From: Falsiroseomonas ponticola
GTDB lineage: Bacteria; Pseudomonadota; Alphaproteobacteria; Acetobacterales; Acetobacteraceae
DNA length: 64,000 bases
Direction: 5' to 3'
Assembly: GCF_016805305.1 (NCBI RefSeq)
Contig: NZ_JAERQN010000001.1
Coordinates: 62,001-126,000 of the forward strand
In this document: positions 10,709 to 19,081 of the stretch, in pieces
How positions within the stretch are numbered: the first letter of the stretch is position 1
How the letters are laid out: every line of letters starts with the position of its first letter
Notes under the pieces: model-generated
The model's database searches: none
What the model saw: the letters and a program-made list of their open reading frames with translations, nothing else
What the model was told of the DNA's origin: nothing
Made by a program: the position numbers and the translations under genes

Positions 10709-11824
10709 TCAAAGCGGGGCGGGATAATCCATCCCGGCCAGCGCCCCCTCCAGCCGCCGCCGCGCCGGCGGCAGCACCGGCACCAGGCGCAGCGCCACCG
10801 CCCGCAACGCGCGGACCGGCAGGCTCGCCCCCAGCATGCCCCGCGTCATCGCATGGGTACGGGCAATGACCATCCGCGCCACGGCCCGGCGCTGCGCCGC
10901 CCAGCCCTCCAGCGCGCCCTCCCCCCGCGCCAGCGCCAGGGCGAGCGAACAGGCATCCTGGATGCCGAGGTTCATCCCCTGCCCGCCCGCCGGCGAGTGG
11001 ATATGCGCGGCATCGCCCAGCACCACGGCGCAACCGGCGCGGTAGCGGTCGGCGATGCGGTGGCTGGTGCGGAAGGCGCTCCACCAGGCCACCTCGCCGA
11101 AGCGCACCCCGGGGTATCGCAGCGGCGCCAGGTCGCCCTCCGCCGGCGCCGGCGCCCCGGGCGGCAGGGCGGAGACGACGCGCCAGCTGCCGCCGGGCAG
11201 CGGGAAGAAGAAGCCGGCGCTCCCCCGCCCCGGGAACATGTGCAGGCAGTCCGGCGCCAGCCCCTCCGCCCGCCCATCCGCCAGCACGAAGCGCTCCTCA
11301 TAGGCCGCGCCCTCGAAGGCGATGCCGGCCGCCTTGCGGACCAGGCTATGCGCGCCATCCGCCCCCAGCACCCGGTCGAAGCGCGCCGCCTCCTCCCGCC
11401 CCCCGTCATGGCGCAGCACCACCTGGCCCGTGCCGGCGTCGAGCGTCGCAAGCTCCACCCCGCGTTCCAGCTGCGGCGCCCCGGCCGCGGCGCCCGCCGC
11501 CGACAACAGGGCCTCCGTCCGCGACTGCGGCAGGATGACGACGGAGGGGAAGCGGGGATGGCGCGCATGGTCGAAGGCGAAGCCCGTCTCCAGGGCGCCG
11601 AGATGCAGGCGCACGCCGCGCGGCCGCAGCGCCTCCGCCAGGATCGGCTGCACCAGGCCGAGCGGCTCCAGCGCCTCCAGCGTCCGCGCCTGGATCGCCA
11701 GGGCGCGGGAGAAGGGGCTCGGCGCCGCCAGCCGGTCGATATGTCGGAAGGCGATGCCCTGGCGGTGCAGCGCCAGCCCCAGGGCGAGCCCGACCGGCCC
11801 GCCGCCCACGACCAGAACGCGCAT
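10709..11824 (-). CDS. FAD-dependent monooxygenase (PHBH/UbiH fold)
   Basis: A 371-residue flavoprotein with dinucleotide-binding GGGPVG (residues 7-12), the DG motif in GADGAHS (154-160) and the GD motif in VVLGDAAHIHSPAGGQGMNLGIQD (from about 268). These are the three signatures of class A aromatic hydroxylases. The substrate cannot be told from sequence. ATG 11824 is preferred because GGGGGAGG stands just upstream and the fold begins with MRVLVVGGG; an in-frame upstream codon at 11881 would add an unlikely Arg/Pro-rich leader. Confidence 0.85.
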   Translation of the reverse strand: MRVLVVGGGPVGLALGLALHRQGIAFRHIDRLAAPSPFSRALAIQARTLEALEPLGLVQPILAEALRPRGVRLHLGALETGFAFDHARHPRFPSVVILPQSRTEALLSAAGAAAGAPQLERGVELATLDAGTGQVVLRHDGGREEAARFDRVLGADGAHSLVRKAAGIAFEGAAYEERFVLADGRAEGLAPDCLHMFPGRGSAGFFFPLPGGSWRVVSALPPGAPAPAEGDLAPLRYPGVRFGEVAWWSAFRTSHRIADRYRAGCAVVLGDAAHIHSPAGGQGMNLGIQDACSLALALARGEGALEGWAAQRRAVARMVIARTHAMTRGMLGASLPVRALRAVALRLVPVLPPARRRLEGALAGMDYPAPL

Positions 11825-11871
11825 CCCGCCCCTCCCCCTGCCGCGGGGATGGATGGGGCCGCATCGCCGGG

Positions 11872-11905
11872 GGGATCGCAACGGAAAAGGGATCGCAACG
11901 GAAAA
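11872..11905. repeat. 17-bp tandem duplication next to the petABC terminator
   Basis: GGGATCGCAACGGAAAA occurs twice in direct succession (11872-11888 and 11889-11905). On the minus strand each copy supplies a T4 run behind the terminator hairpin. It is probably a recent local duplication. Confidence 0.6.
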
Positions 11906-11931
11906 GGGCCGGCCCCTCGCGGGGACGGCCC
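11906..11931 (-). terminator. Intrinsic terminator of the cytochrome bc1 operon
   Basis: A hairpin of GGGCCG/CGGCCC and CCCC/GGGG around a TCGC loop, with one mismatch, lies 28 bp behind the petC stop. On the minus strand it is followed directly by TTTTCCGTT, so it can act as a Rho-independent terminator. Confidence 0.7.
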
Positions 11932-11959
11932 TTCGCTCAACCCGGCCTTGCGGGCGGGT

Positions 11960-12748
11960 TCAGTGCTTCACGTCGGCCCAGACCTTGCGCTTCACCGCAT
12001 AGGTCAGCCCGCCGAGGATGATGAGGAAGAGGATGATGCGGATGCCCATGGCCCGCCGCTTCTCCGCCTCCGGCTCCGCCGCCCAGGCCAGGAAGGTGGT
12101 CACGTCGCGCGCCATCTGGTCCACGGTGGACTCGGTGCGGTCGGCGTATTCCACCTGGCCCGGGTTCAGCACGTTCGGCATCGCGATCTGGTGGCCGGGG
12201 AAGTAGGCGTTGTAGTTCATCCCGTCCATCAGCTGGAAGCCGGCCGGCGCGTCGCGGTAGCCGGTCAGCAGCGCGTGGATGTAGTCGGCGCCGTTGTGGC
12301 GGGCCTTCACCATCACGGAGAGGTCGGGCGGATAGGCGCCGTTATTGGCGGACCGCGCGGCCTGCTCGTTCGGGAAGGGCCGGCGGAAGCGGTCGGACAG
12401 CCGCGCCGGGCGCTCGAACATCTCGCCCTGGTCGTTCGGGCCGTCCACCACCTGGAAGGTGGCGGCGATGGCGCGGACCTGCTCCTCGGAAAGCCCGATC
12501 TCCAGCAGGTTGCGGTAGCTCAGCTGCCGCATCGCGTGGCAGGCGGAGCAGACTTCCTTGTAGACCTGGAAGCCGCGCTGCAGCGACCCGCGGTCATAGA
12601 CCCCGAAGAAGCCTTCGAAGCTGAACCGGACGTCGGGAAGGGCGATCGCCTCCCCGGCCGCGCGGGCCGGGGTTGCGCTCATCACGGTGGCGGCGCCGAG
12701 GGCCAGCGCGCCAACCAGGTTGCGGAAGCCCCGCAGGGACACGCGCAT
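11960..12748 (-). CDS. petC: Cytochrome c1
   Basis: A 262-residue protein with a cleavable signal ending APARA about residue 30, the heme c site CSACH (67-71), the likely distal Met ligand in AMPNVL (Met190) and one C-terminal membrane anchor (about 236-252) followed by basic residues. It carries electrons from the Rieske centre to soluble cytochrome c. The frame stays open well upstream through cytb, but the true start is ATG 12748, whose first base overlaps the petB stop. It is the last gene of petA-petB-petC. Confidence 0.95.
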   Translation of the reverse strand: MRVSLRGFRNLVGALALGAATVMSATPARAAGEAIALPDVRFSFEGFFGVYDRGSLQRGFQVYKEVCSACHAMRQLSYRNLLEIGLSEEQVRAIAATFQVVDGPNDQGEMFERPARLSDRFRRPFPNEQAARSANNGAYPPDLSVMVKARHNGADYIHALLTGYRDAPAGFQLMDGMNYNAYFPGHQIAMPNVLNPGQVEYADRTESTVDQMARDVTTFLAWAAEPEAEKRRAMGIRIILFLIILGGLTYAVKRKVWADVKH

Positions 12749-14019
12749 CAGGCCTTCTCCATCGGCTTGGCCAGGGCACCGGCGGGCAGCGGCCCGCCGC
12801 CGCGCAGCACGGGCAGGGCGATGCTTTCGGGCAGCGCCAGCGGCCGCTCCAGCCGGCCGAGCAGCGGCAGGATCAGCAGGAAGTAGGCGAAGTAGTAGGC
12901 CGTCGCGATGCGGGAGATCGTGACATAGGGCTCCTCCGCCGGCTTCCCGCCCGCCCACATCAGGACGAAGAAGGCGATCAGCCACAGGAACAGCGCCCAC
13001 TTCGCCACCGGGCGGAAGCGCATGGACCGCACCGGGGAGGTGTCGAGCCAGGGCAGGATGAACAGCACCGCGATGGAGCCGAACATCAGCAGCACGCCGC
13101 CGAGCTTGTCCGGCACCGCGCGCAGGATCGCGTAGAAGGGCAGGAAGTACCATTCCGGCACGATATGCGCGGGCGTCACCAGCGGGTTCGCCGGGATGTA
13201 GTTGTCGGGGTGGCCGAGGTAGTTCGGCGCGAAGAACACCAGCGCGGCGAAGACGATGAAGTAGACCACCAGGCCGACGCTGTCCTTCACCGTGTAGTAG
13301 GGGTGGAAGGGCAGCGTGTCCTGCGGGCCCTTCGGGTCGATGCCGAGCGGGTTGTTGGACCCCGTGATGTGCAGCGCGGCGACGTGCAGGAAGACCACGC
13401 CCGCGATCACGAAGGGCATCAGGTAGTGCAGGCTGAAGAAGCGGTTCAGCGTCGGGTTGTCGACCGAGAAGCCGCCCCACAGCCAGGTCACGATGTGCTC
13501 GCCCACGATCGGGAAGGCGGAGAACAGGTTCGTGATGACCGTCGCGCCCCAGAAGGACATCTGGCCCCAGGGCAGAACGTAGCCCATGAAGGCGGTGGCC
13601 ATCATCAGCAGGAAGATGACGACGCCCAGGATCCACAGCAGCTCGCGCGGCGCCTTGTAGGACCCGTAGTAGAGCCCGCGCCAGATGTGGATGTACACGA
13701 CGATGAAGAACATCGACGCGCCGTTCATGTGCACGTAGCGGATCAGCCAGCCGTAGTTCACGTCGCGCATGATGCGCTCGACGCTGTCGAAGGCGTAGGC
13801 GGTGTGCGGCGTGTAGTTCATCGCCAGGAAGATGCCGGTCGCGATCATGATCATCAGCGTGACCATGGCGAGCGCGCCGAAGTTCCAGAAGTAGTTGAAG
13901 TTACGGGGCGTCGGGAACGTCCCGTACTCCTTCTGCATCATGGTGAAGACCGGCAGGCGCTGGTCCACCCAGCGCAGGACGGGGTTTGAGATGGTGCTGT
14001 CGTGAAGGCCGATGGCCAT
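12748..14019 (-). CDS. petB: Cytochrome b of the bc1 complex
   Basis: A 423-residue integral membrane protein with eight predicted helices. The two pairs of heme ligands are spaced as in all bc1 cytochromes b: His97/His111 and His197/His211. The quinol-oxidation motif PEWY is at 287-290. It oxidises ubiquinol and recycles electrons through hemes bL and bH. The start ATG 14019 has GAGGAG upstream and gives the usual N-terminus [17 protein letters not shown]. It lies 67 bp behind petA and overlaps petC. Confidence 0.97.
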   Translation of the reverse strand: MAIGLHDSTISNPVLRWVDQRLPVFTMMQKEYGTFPTPRNFNYFWNFGALAMVTLMIMIATGIFLAMNYTPHTAYAFDSVERIMRDVNYGWLIRYVHMNGASMFFIVVYIHIWRGLYYGSYKAPRELLWILGVVIFLLMMATAFMGYVLPWGQMSFWGATVITNLFSAFPIVGEHIVTWLWGGFSVDNPTLNRFFSLHYLMPFVIAGVVFLHVAALHITGSNNPLGIDPKGPQDTLPFHPYYTVKDSVGLVVYFIVFAALVFFAPNYLGHPDNYIPANPLVTPAHIVPEWYFLPFYAILRAVPDKLGGVLLMFGSIAVLFILPWLDTSPVRSMRFRPVAKWALFLWLIAFFVLMWAGGKPAEEPYVTISRIATAYYFAYFLLILPLLGRLERPLALPESIALPVLRGGGPLPAGALAKPMEKA

Positions 14020-14086
14020 CTTGCCTGGCTCCTCGGGGGTTGCGGGGCTCACGGGCGGGCGCGGACCATACCGCGCCCCGGCGCCG

Positions 14087-14662
14087 TCAGCCGATCCGGA
14101 TCTGGGTGGGAGAGGTGAAGGTGTATTCGGGAACCGCAAGGTTCAGCGGCGCCGGCCCCTTACGGATGCGGCCCGAGGTGTCGTAGTGGCTGCCATGGCA
14201 GGGGCAGAACCAGCCATTGTAGTCGCCGCGCGGGTCGGACGATTTCTGCCCGAGCGGCACGCAGCCGAGATGCGTGCACACCCCCACCACCACCAGCCAC
14301 TGGTCGCGCTGCACGCGGCGCTGGTCCGGCGCCGGGTCCTTCAGCTCGGACAGCGGCGTCGCGCGCGCGGCCTGCACTTCCTCCGCCGTGCGGTTGCGGA
14401 CGAAGACCGGCTTGCCGCGCCACATCACCGTCACCGCCTGGCCGGAGGCGATCGGCCCCAGATCCACCTCGGTGGAGGACAGCGCCAGCACGTCGCGCGC
14501 CGGGTTCATGGAATGGATGAAGGGCCACGCCACCACGCCCACGCCGACCGCGGCGAAGGCGCCCGTCGTCAGTTTCAGGAAGTCCCGCCGCGTCTCCCCG
14601 GAGCCATCGGCTCCATGGGGCGCACCGTGCGGCGCCTGCGCAGGCGCCATCGTCTCGGCCAT
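14087..14662 (-). CDS. petA: Ubiquinol-cytochrome c reductase Rieske iron-sulfur subunit
   Basis: A 191-residue protein with the twin-arginine signal anchor [11 protein letters not shown] (Arg25-Arg26) and a single membrane helix. The two cluster-binding loops CTHLGC (129-134) and CPCHGS (153-158) hold the Rieske [2Fe-2S] centre. The start was set at ATG 14662, with GGAAGGGG just upstream, because the in-frame extension to 14803 has no protein-like composition. It is the first gene of the petABC operon. Confidence 0.96.
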   Translation of the reverse strand: MAETMAPAQAPHGAPHGADGSGETRRDFLKLTTGAFAAVGVGVVAWPFIHSMNPARDVLALSSTEVDLGPIASGQAVTVMWRGKPVFVRNRTAEEVQAARATPLSELKDPAPDQRRVQRDQWLVVVGVCTHLGCVPLGQKSSDPRGDYNGWFCPCHGSHYDTSGRIRKGPAPLNLAVPEYTFTSPTQIRIG

Positions 14663-15026
14663 GTCGTCGTCCCCTTCCGGTCTCCGCCCGCCGGATAGAT
14701 CCGGGCGAACCGCCATCCTCGCGCATGCTTCGCGCCAGAAGATGAACCAACCGTGGCCGGCACTGCCCGAACAGGGGCGCGCGCAAGCCGGGGCTGCCAC
14801 CAACGACGCTGCGCCGCATATAAAGGGTGGCTTGCGATGGTGTCCATCCGGCGGCAGCCCTGAAATCGCAACAGCTTCATCGCGAAGCCGCCCCGCCGCC
14901 TCACTTCCGGGCCAGGATGGGCATCCTCTTCATCCCCTGCCAATCTTCCGGTCATGGCGTGCGACCGGCGCGCCGATCGAGGCCATGGCGCGGCGCCCCG
15001 CCGCGCCGATCTAGGACCATCCCCGG
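14663..15026. other. Gene-free interval between petA and hemF
   Basis: This 364-bp divergent region must hold the petA and hemF promoters. An AT-rich TATAAA occurs at 14819-14824 (TTTATA on the minus strand), but no -35 partner at 16-18 bp is evident in either direction. No small gene, RNA or riboswitch consensus was recognised. hemF has no Shine-Dalgarno directly before its ATG. Confidence 0.4.
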
Positions 15027-15920
15027 ATGACCGATACGCCCGCCACCCCGCCTTCCCACCCCATGGTGGCCCCCGCCCGCGCCTGGTTCGAAGGCCTGCG
15101 CGACCGCATCTGCGCCGAGTTCGAGGCGATCGAGGACGAACTCGCCACCGGCCCCCACGCCACCCTCCCCCCCGGCCGCTTCATCCGCACCGCCTGGGAC
15201 CGGCCGGAGGGCGGCGGCGGCGTCATGTCCGTCATGAAGGGCCGGGTGTTCGAGAAGGTGGGCGTCAACGTCTCCACCGTCTTCGGCGAATTTTCGGCGG
15301 ATTTCCGGAAGCAGATTCCCGGCGCGGACGAAGACCCCCGCTTCCTGGCGACCGGCATCAGCCTGGTGGCGCATATGCGCAGCCCCCGCGTGCCGGCCGT
15401 GCACATGAACACGCGCTTCATCCTGACGACGAAGGCCTGGTTCGGCGGCGGCGGGGATTTGACCCCGATGGACCACGCCGCCCCCCATTCGAAGGAGGAT
15501 GCGGCGACCTTCCACGCCGCCTACCAGGCCGCCTGCGACCGCCACGACCCCACCTACTACCCCCGCTTCAAGCAATGGTGCGACGAGTACTTCTTCCTGC
15601 CCCACCGCAACGAACCGCGCGGCCTCGGCGGCATCTTCTACGACTGGCTCGGCGACCGCACGCCGGGGAAGGGTGTCGAGGCCGACTTCGCCTTCACCCG
15701 CGACGTCGGCCAGGCCTTCCTCGACGCCTACCCCGCCATCGTCCGCCGCCGCATGCATGAGCCCTGGACCGAGGCCGAGCGCGCCCACCAGCTGATGCGC
15801 CGCGGCCGCTACGTGGAGTTCAACCTGCTCTACGACCGCGGCACCATCTTCGGCCTCAAGACCGGCGGCAATGTGGAGGCGATCCTCATGTCGCTCCCGC
15901 CCGAGACCGGCTGGCCGTGA
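15027..15920 (+). CDS. hemF: Aerobic coproporphyrinogen III oxidase
   Basis: A 297-residue HemF with the family signature [10 protein letters not shown] (138-147) and conserved stretches [38 protein letters not shown] and [34 protein letters not shown]. It decarboxylates coproporphyrinogen III to protoporphyrinogen IX with O2 in heme synthesis. Its place beside the heme-containing bc1 complex is functionally sensible, although the genes are divergent. Length is normal. Confidence 0.96.
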   Translation: MTDTPATPPSHPMVAPARAWFEGLRDRICAEFEAIEDELATGPHATLPPGRFIRTAWDRPEGGGGVMSVMKGRVFEKVGVNVSTVFGEFSADFRKQIPGADEDPRFLATGISLVAHMRSPRVPAVHMNTRFILTTKAWFGGGGDLTPMDHAAPHSKEDAATFHAAYQAACDRHDPTYYPRFKQWCDEYFFLPHRNEPRGLGGIFYDWLGDRTPGKGVEADFAFTRDVGQAFLDAYPAIVRRRMHEPWTEAERAHQLMRRGRYVEFNLLYDRGTIFGLKTGGNVEAILMSLPPETGWP

Positions 15921-15923
15921 CGC

Positions 15924-15951
15924 CCAGGCGCCGCTTCCGGCGGCGCCCTGG
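15924..15951 (+). terminator. Terminator hairpin behind hemF
   Basis: CCAGG/CCTGG and CGCCGC/GCGGCG form a stem with one bulged base around TTCCG, beginning 4 bp after the hemF stop and followed by CCACCCTTT. Confidence 0.5.
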
Positions 15952-16067
15952 CCACCCTTTCCATGCCCTCGGGCACGCCTCCGGCGGGCCGTATCCGCGG
16001 CCTCGGCCGCCGGTGGCGGCCGGCTGCAGAACAACGCTCGACATCCCGCCCACGGACGCCAAGATGC

Positions 16068-16084
16068 CCCCGGGTTGCCCGGGG
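16068..16084 (+). promoter_or_regulatory. Hairpin covering the leader of the IorA-like gene
   Basis: CCCCGGG and CCCGGGG form a perfect 7-bp stem with a TTG loop ending 8 nt before the ATG at 16093. The 3' arm GGGG is also the only purine-rich stretch able to serve as ribosome binding site, so the stem could limit translation. Confidence 0.3.
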
Positions 16085-16092
16085 ACGCTTCG

Positions 16093-16545
16093 ATGGCCGA
16101 GATCACCGTGAATGGAGAGACGCGCCGCGCCGATGTGGAGGGCGATACCCCCCTCCTCTGGGTGCTGCGCGACACGCTGGGCCTGGTCGGCACCAAGTAT
16201 GGCTGCGGCGTCGCGCAGTGCGGCGCCTGCACCGTGCTGGTGGATGGCGTCGCCACCCGCTCCTGCCAGCTGCCCCTCGATGCCCTGGCCGGCCGCCCCG
16301 TCACGACCATCGAGGCGATCGAGGCCGATCCCATCGGCGCCCGCCTGGTCGCCGCCTGGGTGGCGCTCGACGTCCCGCAATGCGGCTATTGCCAGTCCGG
16401 CCAGCTGATGGCGGCGACCGCGCTGCTGAAGGAAACGCCGAAGCCCGATGACGCCGCCATCGCCGCCGCCATGACCAATCTCTGCCGCTGCGGCACCTAC
16501 AACGCCATCGCCGCCGGCATCCGCCGGGCCGCGGAGGCCGCGTGA
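16093..16545 (+). CDS. [2Fe-2S] subunit of an IorAB-type molybdenum oxidoreductase
   Basis: A 150-residue protein with a plant-type [2Fe-2S] domain (Cys38, Cys43, Cys46, Cys58 in CGVAQCGAC...C) and the all-helical second cluster domain (Cys97, Cys100 in CGYC; Cys131 and Cys133 in CRC). This is the small subunit of the xanthine dehydrogenase family; without an FAD subunit nearby the pair fits the isoquinoline 1-oxidoreductase (IorA) type that feeds electrons to the respiratory chain. The stop TGA shares a base with the start of the large subunit. Confidence 0.9.
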   Translation: MAEITVNGETRRADVEGDTPLLWVLRDTLGLVGTKYGCGVAQCGACTVLVDGVATRSCQLPLDALAGRPVTTIEAIEADPIGARLVAAWVALDVPQCGYCQSGQLMAATALLKETPKPDDAAIAAAMTNLCRCGTYNAIAAGIRRAAEAA

Positions 16546-18740
16546 TGAAGGCGCTCAACCTCTCCCGCCGCACGGCGCTGGGTCTGGCGGGCGGCCTCGT
16601 CCTCGCGCTCCGCGTGCCCCCCCGCCCCGCCCGCGCCCAGTCCATGGGCGGCCTGCAGCACGCCCGGAAGGTCCCGGCCTACCTCACGATCCATCCTGAC
16701 GGCCGGATCAGCCTGAAGAATCCCTTCGCGGAGGGCGGGCAGGGCATCCACACCGCCATCGCCCAGCTGGTGGCGGAGGAGCTGGACGCCGACCTCGCCG
16801 CCTTCACCGTGGAAACCGCCCCCGCCGGCGCCGACTACCAGGTGCTGTTCAACGGCACGCGCCGCGTCACCGGCGGCAGCTTCTCCATCCGCAACAGCGC
16901 CACCCATTTCCGCGTCCTCGGCGCCACCGCCCGCGCCATGCTCCTCCAGGCCGCGGCGCAGCGCCTCTCGGTGCCCGTGGCCAGCCTCTCCACCGAACCC
17001 GGCTTCGTCATCCATCCCGGCGGCCGCATCCCCTATGGCGCGCTGGCGGAGGCCGCCGCGGCGCTGCCCATCCCGGCGGATGCCGAGCCCAAGCCCGCCG
17101 GCACGCCGCTGCGCCTGATCGGCCAGCCCGCGCCCCGCCTCGACACCCGCGCCAAATCCACCGGCCAGGCGCGCTACGGCATCGACATGCGCGTGGAGGG
17201 CATGCTGCAGGCCGCCATCCTCCACGCCCCCCGCGCCGGCGCCGATCCCGGGGCCGTGCTGAACGAGGCCGCGCTGCGCGCCATGCCCGGCGTCCATTCC
17301 GTGCACCGCCTGCCCGGCGCCGTCGCCGTGCTGGCGGACAGCTTCTGGCGCGCCCGCAAGGCGGTGGAATCCGCCCAGGTCGCCTGGACCGCGGTCGGCG
17401 GCCAGTCCGTGGTGCCGGAGGATTTTTCCAGCTCCTCGATGCTCGACCTGCTGCGCTCCCAGGCCGATGCGCCGGGCAACCCGGCCAGCGACACCCAGGG
17501 CGACGCCCCCGCCATCCTCCGCGTCGCCACCAGGACCATCACCGCCGACTACGACGCCCCCTACCTCGCCCACGCCCAGCTGGAGCCGCCCTCCGCCACC
17601 GTCCGCTTCAACGCCGATGGCACGCTGGATGTCTGGACGCCGAACCAGGCGCCGGAGCAGTTCCGCGCCATCGCCGCCCGCGAAGCCAACCTGGCCGAGG
17701 ACCGCATCCGCATCCACACCCCGCTGCTGGGCGGCTTCTTCGGCCGGCACTTCACCTATGGCAGCATCCACCCGATGAAGCAGGCCATCCGCCTGGCCCG
17801 CGCCGCCAGCCGCCCCGTGAAGGTCATCTGGACGCGCGAGGAGGAATTTGCGCGGGACGCCTACCGGCCCATGGGCTTCGCCCGGCTGCGCGCCTCCCTC
17901 GGCGCCGATGGCCGGATCGAGGCGCTGCACGCCACCATCCCGGGCGAGGGCCCCGTCGCCAAGCATTTCGGCACCGCCCGCCTCGGCAACCCGCCGCTCG
18001 ATACCAGCGCGGTGGAGGGCGTGGCCTTCAAGCCCTACGCCATCCCCAACCGCCGCATCGAATGGGTGCACGTCCCCCACCCCATCAATGTCGGCTTCTG
18101 GCGCTCCGTCGGCCATTCCATGAACGACTTCTTCCTGGAGGCCTTTCTCGACGAGGTCGCGGAAGTGGCAGGCCAGGACCCCCTCGCCTTCCGCCGCGCC
18201 CACCTCGCCCATTCGCCGCGCCACCAGGCGCTGCTCGACGCCGTGGTGGAATTGGCCGGCGGCTGGCGCCGCGGGCCCTTCGAGGCGCCGGACGGCACCC
18301 GCCGGGCGCGCGGCATCGCCATGGCCTCCCCCTTCGGGACGGAGGTCGCGACCATCGCCGAGGTCTCGCTGCGGGAGGGCGAGGTGGTGGTCCATGACCT
18401 CTTCATCGCCATCGACCCTGGCAGCATCGTCAACCCCGCCATCATCCGCGCCCAGGTCGAAAGCGCCGCCGCCATCGGCCTGTCCGCGGCCTGCTTCGAG
18501 GAGATGGGCTTCGAGGATGGCCGCCCCATCCCCCGCAACTTCGACGCCTACCGCATCCTGGCGCGGGCGGAGATGCCGAAGGTCCATGTCCGCATCGTCG
18601 AATCCGGCGCCCCCATGGGCGGCATCGGCGAACCCGGCACCCCCGGCGTCCCCCCCGCCGTCGCCAACGCCATCGCCGCCCTCACCGGCCGCCGCATCCG
18701 CAGCCTGCCCTTCGCGAAGGAACGCATCGGCGCGGCGTGA
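16545..18740 (+). CDS. Molybdopterin-binding subunit of an IorAB-type oxidoreductase
   Basis: A 731-residue catalytic subunit of the xanthine dehydrogenase family (IorB-like). The Tat signal LSRRTALGLAGG sits at residues 6-17, consistent with export of the folded cofactor-containing enzyme. Family motifs include QGIHTAIAQLVAEELD, GGFFGRHF in the molybdopterin region, and near the C-terminus the stretch MGGIGEPGTPGVPPAVANAI holding the active-site Glu. The substrate is unknown; related enzymes oxidise N-heterocycles or aldehydes. Start ATG 16545 follows an in-frame GTG by one codon. It forms a two-gene operon with the [2Fe-2S] subunit; no chaperone gene for cofactor insertion is adjacent. Confidence 0.88.
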   Translation: MKALNLSRRTALGLAGGLVLALRVPPRPARAQSMGGLQHARKVPAYLTIHPDGRISLKNPFAEGGQGIHTAIAQLVAEELDADLAAFTVETAPAGADYQVLFNGTRRVTGGSFSIRNSATHFRVLGATARAMLLQAAAQRLSVPVASLSTEPGFVIHPGGRIPYGALAEAAAALPIPADAEPKPAGTPLRLIGQPAPRLDTRAKSTGQARYGIDMRVEGMLQAAILHAPRAGADPGAVLNEAALRAMPGVHSVHRLPGAVAVLADSFWRARKAVESAQVAWTAVGGQSVVPEDFSSSSMLDLLRSQADAPGNPASDTQGDAPAILRVATRTITADYDAPYLAHAQLEPPSATVRFNADGTLDVWTPNQAPEQFRAIAAREANLAEDRIRIHTPLLGGFFGRHFTYGSIHPMKQAIRLARAASRPVKVIWTREEEFARDAYRPMGFARLRASLGADGRIEALHATIPGEGPVAKHFGTARLGNPPLDTSAVEGVAFKPYAIPNRRIEWVHVPHPINVGFWRSVGHSMNDFFLEAFLDEVAEVAGQDPLAFRRAHLAHSPRHQALLDAVVELAGGWRRGPFEAPDGTRRARGIAMASPFGTEVATIAEVSLREGEVVVHDLFIAIDPGSIVNPAIIRAQVESAAAIGLSAACFEEMGFEDGRPIPRNFDAYRILARAEMPKVHVRIVESGAPMGGIGEPGTPGVPPAVANAIAALTGRRIRSLPFAKERIGAA

Positions 18741-18762
18741 GGGCGCGGGAAGCCCTCGCGAA

Positions 18763-18792
18763 GAATGCGAATTATATGTATAATTCGCATTC
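18763..18792 (+). promoter_or_regulatory. Perfect palindromic operator/promoter of the toxin-antitoxin genes
   Basis: Two perfect 14-bp arms, GAATGCGAATTATA and TATAATTCGCATTC, are separated by TG. The right arm contains a consensus -10 TATAAT (18779-18784). It lies 26 bp before the antitoxin ATG. An AT-rich palindrome over the -10 element of a Phd/YefM-type gene is the classic site for autorepression by the antitoxin. Confidence 0.75.
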
Positions 18793-18817
18793 CGCACCAC
18801 CGAGGGAGTCCGCGCCC

Positions 18818-19081
18818 ATGCGGGTCACGACGGCCGACTTCATCAGGAACTTCGGCACGCTGGCCGACCGCGCGCTGGCGGAGCCGCTGACCATCACCAA
18901 GAACGGGCGGGACCGCCTGGTCGTCGTCTCGGCCGCCGAATACGAACGCCTCAAGCGCCGTGACCGCCAGGCCATCGCCGCCGCCGAGGTGCCGGACGCG
19001 AACGCCGCCCTGATCGCCAGCGCGGAAGTCCCGGCCGGGCAGGAGCAGCTGGATGCCGAGCTGACGGATTGGCGCCCCTGA
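18818..19081 (+). CDS. Phd/YefM-family antitoxin
   Basis: An 87-residue protein with the Phd/YefM N-terminal DNA-binding fold: MRVTTADFIRNFGTLADRALAEPLTITKNGRDRLVVVSAAEYERLKRR (the usual ITKNGRxxxVLxSxxEYxxL pattern), followed by an acidic, flexible tail that would wrap the toxin. ATG 18818 has GAGGGAG 10 nt upstream. It is preceded by the palindrome at 18763-18792 and overlaps the toxin gene by 13 bp, the standard coupling of such pairs. Confidence 0.85.
   Translation: MRVTTADFIRNFGTLADRALAEPLTITKNGRDRLVVVSAAEYERLKRRDRQAIAAAEVPDANAALIASAEVPAGQEQLDAELTDWRP

Noticed and set aside
11960..13636. A 558-codon frame suggesting a long cytochrome c1
   Set aside because: The upstream part is the shifted frame of petB; the true petC starts at ATG 12748 overlapping the petB stop.
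14663..15026. Riboswitch or regulatory RNA before hemF
   Set aside because: No conserved riboswitch element or long stem could be recognised; only scattered AT-rich words.
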